Source: Polaribacter sp. (GTDB taxonomy: Bacteria; Bacteroidota; Bacteroidia; Flavobacteriales; Flavobacteriaceae). From it: a stretch of 38,370 nt of DNA. Shown piece after piece: positions 34,139-38,370 of the stretch; position 1 is the first letter of the stretch; each line of letters opens with the position of its first letter. The translations under genes and the position numbers were made by a program. The stretch covers positions 1-38,370 of the forward strand of contig JAQWGI010000003.1 of the NCBI GenBank assembly GCA_029238315.1, read 5' to 3'. Under the pieces are notes generated by a model, which did not search any database, was not told the origin of the DNA, and worked only from the letters and a program-made list of their open reading frames with translations.

Positions 34139-36202
34139 ATGAGTAAAATTATTAATAAGATATATAAGAATAATGCGATTGTTTACAAAGTGTTGTTATT
34201 CTTAATTACAGTTGTTTCTATTGTCTATTTATTTCCGAAAGCAGGACAGTTTAAATACGATTTTAACAAAGGGAAACCCTGGCAGTACGAAAATTTATAT
34301 GCAACCTTTGATTTTTCTATTCAAAAGTCTGAAAAAGAGATCAATAGAGAGAAGCAAGAACTTACCAGAATTAACAAGCCGTATTTCAAATATGATAGTT
34401 TGGTTGTTTTATCGGTAAAAACAAGTTTTACTGATAAGGTAAATTACATTCAAGACAACGATACTATAAACTTAAATCAAATGTTACATCTAATTTCTAC
34501 AGGAAATTATATCATTGATGAGGTATATAAATACGGGTTTATTGATGTTGCTAGCCAAAGTAAAATTTTTAATGAAAACGAAATCATTTATGTAAGAAAG
34601 GCAAACGAACTTAGCGAGTTTGCTTATAATAAATTGATGGTTTATAAAGAGGTTCTAGAGCTCATTACAACAAATATAGGGGCAGCACCTTTAAATAATG
34701 CAGAAAACCAATTGTTAAATACTTTATTAGAAGTTTTAAAGCCTAATGTTAGTTTTGACAATACGTTTACACAAAAAGCATTAGAAGAGTCTTTTAAGAG
34801 TATTTCTTATACAAAAGGATTAATTACCACAGGAGAATTAATTATTTTAAAAGGAGATATTGTTGAAGAAAGAAAACTAGAAGTTTTAAACTCGTTAAAA
34901 AACGAGTCAGAATCTAAAGTTTGGACCGCATCAAATTATATTTGGATTGTTTGTGGTTACACCATTTTGGTTTCTTTGGCTTTGTTGATGTTGTTGCTGT
35001 TTTTAAAGCAGTATCGAACAGAAATTTATGAGAATAATAATAAAGTAACTTTTATTTTCTTCAATGTTTTTTTAATGATATTTATACAAACATTGGTTAT
35101 CAAATACAATTCAGATTTTTTATATGTGGTGCCGTTAAGTATTTTGCCTATTGTTTTAAAAGCTTTTTTTGATGCCAGGTTAGGGTTATTTGCACATGTG
35201 TTAACAGTACTTTTATTAGGATTTATTGTGCCAAATAGTTTTGAGTTTATCTATTTGCATATCATCGCAGGTATTGTTACTATCTTATCGGTTTCAGAAC
35301 TGCACAAACGTGCAAATTTATTTATCTCTATTGGTCAGATTACTCTTGTTTATATGCTTACCTATTTTGCGTTTTCAATTATAAAAGAAGGAAATGCTTC
35401 TCAGATAAATGTGTATTATTTTATGTTGTTTGCTGCCAATGGTGTACTTTCTTTTTTGGCTGTATTTTTTATTTACATGTATGAGAAAATTTTTGGATTG
35501 GTTTCTGATGTGACCCTCTTAGAGTTGTCAAATACAAATACAACATTACTGCGAGAATTAAATGAAAAAGCTCCTGGAACCTTTCAGCATTCGATGCAAG
35601 TTGCCAACTTAGCGGAAGCTGCAGCAAATGAAATTGGTGCCAATTCTATGTTGGTAAGAACAGGTGCTTTGTATCACGATATTGGTAAAATGTTAAACCC
35701 GATGTATTTTATAGAAAATCAATCTACAGGTGTAAACCCTCATAATGATTTATCGGCTAAGGATAGTGCGCAACTAATTATTAATCATGTAATAAAAGGT
35801 ATTGAATTGGCCAAAGAACACAGACTGCCAGATCGCATCATAGATTTTATTAGAACGCATCATGGAACGAATTTGGTGTACTATTTTTACAAGAAAGAAC
35901 AAGAACAGTATCCAGACGAAACCATAGCTATATCTAAATTTCAATATCCAGGCCCCATTCCGTTTTCAAAAGAAACTGCTATTTTAATGATTTGTGATGC
36001 TGCAGAAGCAGCTTCAAAAAGTATTAAAAATCCAACAGCACAATCTATAGAATTGTTAATTGATAAAATTGTAGAGAAACAAAAAACTGATAATCAATTT
36101 GTTAATTCTGATATTACTTTTAGAGAAATTGAAAAAATTAAGAAAGTCATAAAAAAGAAATTGCTGAATATCTATCACTTAAGAATTGAATATCCAGAAT
36201 AG
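34139..36202 (+). CDS. pgpH: 7TM-HD family c-di-AMP phosphodiesterase-like protein
   Basis: A 687-residue membrane protein of the PgpH family; characterised members hydrolyse cyclic di-AMP. One N-terminal helix (about 17-33) is followed by a large extracytoplasmic domain (about 36-262). Seven or so membrane helices (about 265-455) come next, then a cytoplasmic HD domain. Metal ligands are visible as H484 (FQHSMQVANLA) and H513-D514 in LYHDIGKM, with further HD histidines in INHVIKGIELA and RTHHGT. The start ATG is at 34139, behind a consensus promoter. No terminator was seen before the tRNA-Ser promoter that follows. The function of flavobacterial members is inferred from the family. Confidence 0.92.
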   Translation: MSKIINKIYKNNAIVYKVLLFLITVVSIVYLFPKAGQFKYDFNKGKPWQYENLYATFDFSIQKSEKEINREKQELTRINKPYFKYDSLVVLSVKTSFTDKVNYIQDNDTINLNQMLHLISTGNYIIDEVYKYGFIDVASQSKIFNENEIIYVRKANELSEFAYNKLMVYKEVLELITTNIGAAPLNNAENQLLNTLLEVLKPNVSFDNTFTQKALEESFKSISYTKGLITTGELIILKGDIVEERKLEVLNSLKNESESKVWTASNYIWIVCGYTILVSLALLMLLLFLKQYRTEIYENNNKVTFIFFNVFLMIFIQTLVIKYNSDFLYVVPLSILPIVLKAFFDARLGLFAHVLTVLLLGFIVPNSFEFIYLHIIAGIVTILSVSELHKRANLFISIGQITLVYMLTYFAFSIIKEGNASQINVYYFMLFAANGVLSFLAVFFIYMYEKIFGLVSDVTLLELSNTNTTLLRELNEKAPGTFQHSMQVANLAEAAANEIGANSMLVRTGALYHDIGKMLNPMYFIENQSTGVNPHNDLSAKDSAQLIINHVIKGIELAKEHRLPDRIIDFIRTHHGTNLVYYFYKKEQEQYPDETIAISKFQYPGPIPFSKETAILMICDAAEAASKSIKNPTAQSIELLIDKIVEKQKTDNQFVNSDITFREIEKIKKVIKKKLLNIYHLRIEYPE

Positions 36203-36234
36203 TATTTATTTTTTAGAAAAAACTTAAAAAAAGG

Positions 36235-36265
36235 TTGCGAAATTGTATTTGTAATCATACATTTG
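36235..36265 (+). promoter_or_regulatory. Promoter of tRNA-Ser(GCU)
   Basis: TTG (36235-36237), 20 bases, then TACATTTG (36258-36265), an exact TAnnTTTG box. CACTCGCA follows at the likely start point. Confidence 0.7.
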
Positions 36266-36302
36266 CACTCGCAATTTTTAATTAATACTTAAGTATTGTT
36301 AA

Positions 36303-36386
36303 GGAGAGGTGCCAGAGTGGTAATGGAGCAGATTGCTAATATGTCGACGGGCAACCGTCGCCAGGGTTCGAATCCCTGTCTCTCCG
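36303..36386 (+). tRNA. tRNA-Ser, anticodon GCU
   Basis: Acceptor stem GGAGAGG (36303-36309) pairs with TCTCTCC (36379-36385), with one G-U pair, and the discriminator is G. The anticodon GCT is at 36335-36337 in loop TTGCTAA. A long variable arm (GACGGGCAACCGTC) and T-loop GGTTCGAATCC mark class II serine tRNA. The anticodon stem GCAGA/TATGT has a G-A mismatch at positions 30-40 (36331 and 36341). CCA is not encoded. The 3' side borders an integration zone. Confidence 0.95.
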
Positions 36387-36397
36387 CTTAATACCTT

Positions 36398-36432
36398 GTA
36401 AGCCCCTATTAACACTAGGGGTTTACTTTTTT
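36398..36432 (+). terminator. Intrinsic terminator after tRNA-Ser(GCU)
   Basis: GTAAGCCCCT (36398-36407) pairs with AGGGGTTTAC (36417-36426), one G-U pair, followed by T6. Confidence 0.88.
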
Positions 36433-36689
36433 GCGTGCGCTTATGCGTGCGCTACAGCCTAAAGTTAAAGCTCCATTTCAGCTGATATTGGTAATCCAAT
36501 TAATAATATATTTTTCATTTTAAATAAATTTTAAGTTTCATCTATTATCCAAACTCTCTCGTATTTAGTCTGTAATTTTTTTATCATTTTTGAGGGATTT
36601 TTATTTTTTATTCAAAAACCTAACAATCAACCAGTATTTCAAGCTATTAATCTCTTATTTAAATTGAAAGATTACTAAGAACTTATATT
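36433..36689. other. Non-coding junction after tRNA-Ser, with a GC-rich direct repeat
   Basis: GCGTGCGCT occurs twice (36433-36441 and 36445-36453), strikingly GC-rich in this AT-rich region and right at the tRNA terminator. No gene, RNA or clear promoter was recognised in the rest of the interval. It may be the scar of an attachment site, but no second copy of the tRNA 3' end was seen downstream. Confidence 0.35.
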
Positions 36690-37331
36690 ATGAAAATGAC
36701 TCAATTCTTAATTTTATTTATATCAATCCCTATTTTTGGATTTTCCCAATACGGAAGTGTAGAGCTTAGTTCAGGAGGTTTTTCTTTCATACCCGCATTT
36801 ACAGATCCAAACCCCAATATTAATTTCAATGCTGGTACTGGAAATAAAAAACTTATTTCTGCCTATATGATAGGCAGTATTCGGATGAATACATTAAATC
36901 TGAGAAGCCTTTTTTTTGTAACACAAATCAAAATACTTGACAAAAAAACAAAAAAATTAAAGTTATCTGGAGGCATTGTTTTTCCATTAATTCAAATTAA
37001 TGACGATTATACGGTAAACACATATTTTTCACAGAGAATTGCGGCAAATTATCCAGTCTCAAAAAAAATAATGCTTAACACAACATACATCCATGGCAAG
37101 GGAATAAATAATGATCTTGAGCTCAATTTATTCAGCCTGTCTGGAATTTTACAGCAAAATAAGTTTTCCTTTACTACTCAACTTTATTATCTAGACCTTG
37201 ATACCACTTATGGAATAGCTGAAACAGTAAATTACCGTTTGAGTTCAAGTTTTGACTTGAGAGTGTTTATAAATCAAACTCTATCCTCTAATCAATTTAT
37301 TTATACTCTTGGGCTTCGCTACAATTTATAA
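36690..37331 (+). CDS. Hypothetical exported beta-rich protein
   Basis: A 213-residue protein of unknown function. Residues 1-19 are a Sec signal peptide (MKMTQFLILFISIPIFGFS, cut before Q20). The rest is made of alternating polar and aromatic strands separated by turns and ends in FIYTLGLRYNL. A C-terminal aromatic-rich strand of this kind suggests a small outer-membrane beta-barrel. No family was recognised. It stands alone between the tRNA-Ser terminator and a recombinase remnant, and is likely cargo of an old integrated element. Its start is the ATG at 36690; no promoter box was identified. Confidence 0.6.
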   Translation: MKMTQFLILFISIPIFGFSQYGSVELSSGGFSFIPAFTDPNPNINFNAGTGNKKLISAYMIGSIRMNTLNLRSLFFVTQIKILDKKTKKLKLSGGIVFPLIQINDDYTVNTYFSQRIAANYPVSKKIMLNTTYIHGKGINNDLELNLFSLSGILQQNKFSFTTQLYYLDLDTTYGIAETVNYRLSSSFDLRVFINQTLSSNQFIYTLGLRYNL

Positions 37332-37442
37332 ACAAAGAATCGGTATATTTTAATGTAAATATAGCTTTCAAATAGTTTCCAGGCTTGGCAGTAGCTTTCA
37401 AAGTTATTTGAGAAAGATCTAAAACTTTACTGCTTTTGTTAA

Positions 37443-37589
37443 TTTAGAGCTATTGATATCTTTAAAAGAACAGGGACTATAACCAAGCTACAGAAAGCTA
37501 TGGGACACTCTTCTATAAGTGTTAGTTTGACTTATTTAAGAGGATTAGAAATCCCAGAAATTACTGAGGAGGATATGCCGGTGGTTTAA
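37443..37589 (+). pseudogene. Tyrosine recombinase C-terminal remnant 1
   Basis: A frame without a start, preceded by a TAA at 37440. It encodes IDIFKRTGTITKLQKAMGHSS, then ISVSLTYLRGLEIPEITEED and MPVV-stop. GHSS is the conserved second histidine box and the TYL tyrosine is the DNA-cleaving nucleophile of phage and ICE integrases. The N-terminal and arginine-bearing parts are gone. About 48 codons remain, so it cannot be functional. It marks a former integrated element next to tRNA-Ser. The 37332-37442 stretch before it holds only a short direct repeat (TAGCTTTCAAA at 37362 and 37392), and 37590-37697 shows a weak hairpin and no gene. Confidence 0.8.
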
Positions 37590-37697
37590 AAGAAAACGCC
37601 CCTTAATTAGAGGCGTATTCAAAACTTAACAAACTATAAAATGAGGATTAATCCACTTATGTTACACATACAAATAACAAAACCCTTATATATGCCT

Positions 37698-38105
37698 TCA
37701 CAAATATTTATTTTCTTCATTTAATTCATAAAGGAAAATAACTTCATCATTTATTGAACTGGGCTTAATAGTAACAAGTTTACCATCTAATTTAAAAATC
37801 TTTGTTTTTTGTGTTTTAATTACCTCTTTAAACATTTGAAACAAATTATTTATATCATCTGATGTAGAATGAAATGTAAATAAAGTTCTTTCTTCTACTT
37901 TGTCATAATCACTATTTGTCCAAATTAATTGATGAAACTCCTTCCCATCAATATTGGGGAGCTTACCTAAACTTACCCCCCCATTCACTCTTCCTAAATA
38001 GTATATAATATGTAAACCAATATGTTCTCCAAGACTATCGTTTGAAGTTATGCTTATTTGGGCAAATGAAAATACTGGGAGTAAAAATAAAAAGAGTTTT
38101 TTCAT
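37698..38105 (-). CDS. Hypothetical exported protein
   Basis: A 135-residue protein of unknown function with a Sec signal peptide (MKKLFLFLLPVFSFA, cut before Q16). The mature part is mixed alpha/beta, with an early H-I-G-L-H-I-I-Y-Y-L-G-R-V-N-G-G-V-S-L-G-K stretch, and no recognised family. It is convergent with recombinase remnant 1. Its start codon lies only 22 bases from recombinase remnant 2, so it sits between two decayed integrase ends and is probably mobile-element cargo. A stop is present at 37698-37700. Confidence 0.55.
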   Translation of the reverse strand: MKKLFLFLLPVFSFAQISITSNDSLGEHIGLHIIYYLGRVNGGVSLGKLPNIDGKEFHQLIWTNSDYDKVEERTLFTFHSTSDDINNLFQMFKEVIKTQKTKIFKLDGKLVTIKPSSINDEVIFLYELNEENKYL

Positions 38106-38127
38106 TGATTAATTATATCTCTACTCC

Positions 38128-38169
38128 GTGTTTTATGAACTTAATGAAGAGGATGTGCCGATGATTTAG
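38128..38169 (+). pseudogene. Possible tyrosine recombinase C-terminal remnant 2
   Basis: The bases encode VFYELNEEDVPMI-stop. The last ten codons align with the end of remnant 1 (EITEEDMPVV-stop) at both protein and DNA level. It is too short to stand alone, but its position beside the same kind of orphan gene supports a second integrase end. Confidence 0.4.
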
Positions 38170-38179
38170 TTTATTTTAG

Positions 38180-38370
38180 TTAATAAAACATACATCCTTG
38201 TTGTTCAATTATTTCGCCTGTATCAAGAAAATCTTTTGAATAATTTTTTTCAGAAGGATGAAAAATAAATGTTTCATCTTCAGTGTTTGAAAAATGAAGT
38301 AAACTATCAATTACTTCGTATTTGTAAGTTATTGAATATTCAATTTCTTTGCTAAGTCCATAATATTCAT
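38180..38370 (-). CDS. Hypothetical protein, C-terminal part (runs off the window)
   Basis: On the minus strand one frame stays open from the window end to a TAA at 38180-38182. It gives at least 62 residues that include KYEVIDSLLHFSNTEDETFI and end EIIEQQGCMFY. No start is inside the window and no family is recognised. Its composition (rich in E, K, Y, S, F) resembles neighbouring orphan genes. It ends 11 bases from recombinase remnant 2. Confidence 0.5.
   Translation of the reverse strand, partial: EYYGLSKEIEYSITYKYEVIDSLLHFSNTEDETFIFHPSEKNYSKDFLDTGEIIEQQGCMFY

Noticed and set aside
37323..37440. 46-codon minus-strand frame between the exported-protein gene and recombinase remnant 1
   Set aside because: It is closed by stops on both sides, has no start and no recognisable family.

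Overview
The window looks like chromosomal DNA of a member of the Flavobacteriaceae (Bacteroidota). The evidence is AT-rich sequence, Bacteroidota promoter boxes (TTTG-N19-TAnnTTTG) and weak or absent Shine-Dalgarno sites. It also holds a type IX secretion (T9SS) cargo protein, DUF3467 directly after rpoC, and palindromic repeats of the kind scattered through flavobacterial genomes. The genus cannot be fixed from the sequence alone; marine genera such as Polaribacter or Tenacibaculum are plausible.

Layout. (1) 1-5230: the end of rpoB, all of rpoC, and a DUF3467 gene held between two different palindromic repeats. (2) 5369-7216 (minus): aroC and a TauE/SafE-type permease. (3) 7322-7510: tRNA-Ser(UGA) with its promoter and terminator. 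(4) 7581-13880, an accessory block bounded by two near-identical hairpin terminators. It holds a 1219-residue T9SS-secreted protein with a zincin motif, a DMT permease, a regulator-like gene split by a frameshift at an A8 slippery run, and a short plus-strand transcription unit. The promoters of the secreted protein and of the short unit share an 18-base direct-repeat element at identical spacing. (5) 13877-18315 (minus): a molybdenum hydroxylase module (2Fe-2S subunit, Tat-exported Mo subunit, XdhC-type chaperone, MocA-type nucleotidyltransferase), with a consensus promoter and a perfect dyad at the predicted start of transcription. (6) 18372-24107 (plus): alkB, rluF, tgt, an LptF/LptG permease, a DMT permease and accA. 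(7) 24174-27901 (minus): a TlpA-like lipoprotein and clpC. (8) 28162-31936 (plus): gyrA and a TPR protein. (9) 31987-33955 (minus): an NlpC/P60-like protein lacking the catalytic cysteine, and a thiolase. (10) 34139-36202: pgpH. (11) 36235-38370: tRNA-Ser(GCU), followed by a decayed integration zone with two tyrosine-recombinase C-terminal remnants and orphan secreted or hypothetical genes.

Most of the window is core housekeeping: transcription, DNA topology, proteolysis, tRNA and rRNA modification, fatty acid and aromatic biosynthesis, cell envelope. The best candidates for something undescribed are the 7.6-13.9 kb block (regulator, shared promoter element, short transcript, secreted protease-like protein, permease), the dyad controlling the Mo-hydroxylase operon, the Cys-to-Ser NlpC/P60 protein, and the tRNA-Ser integration zone. 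All functional calls come from reading motifs by eye; no database search was run.
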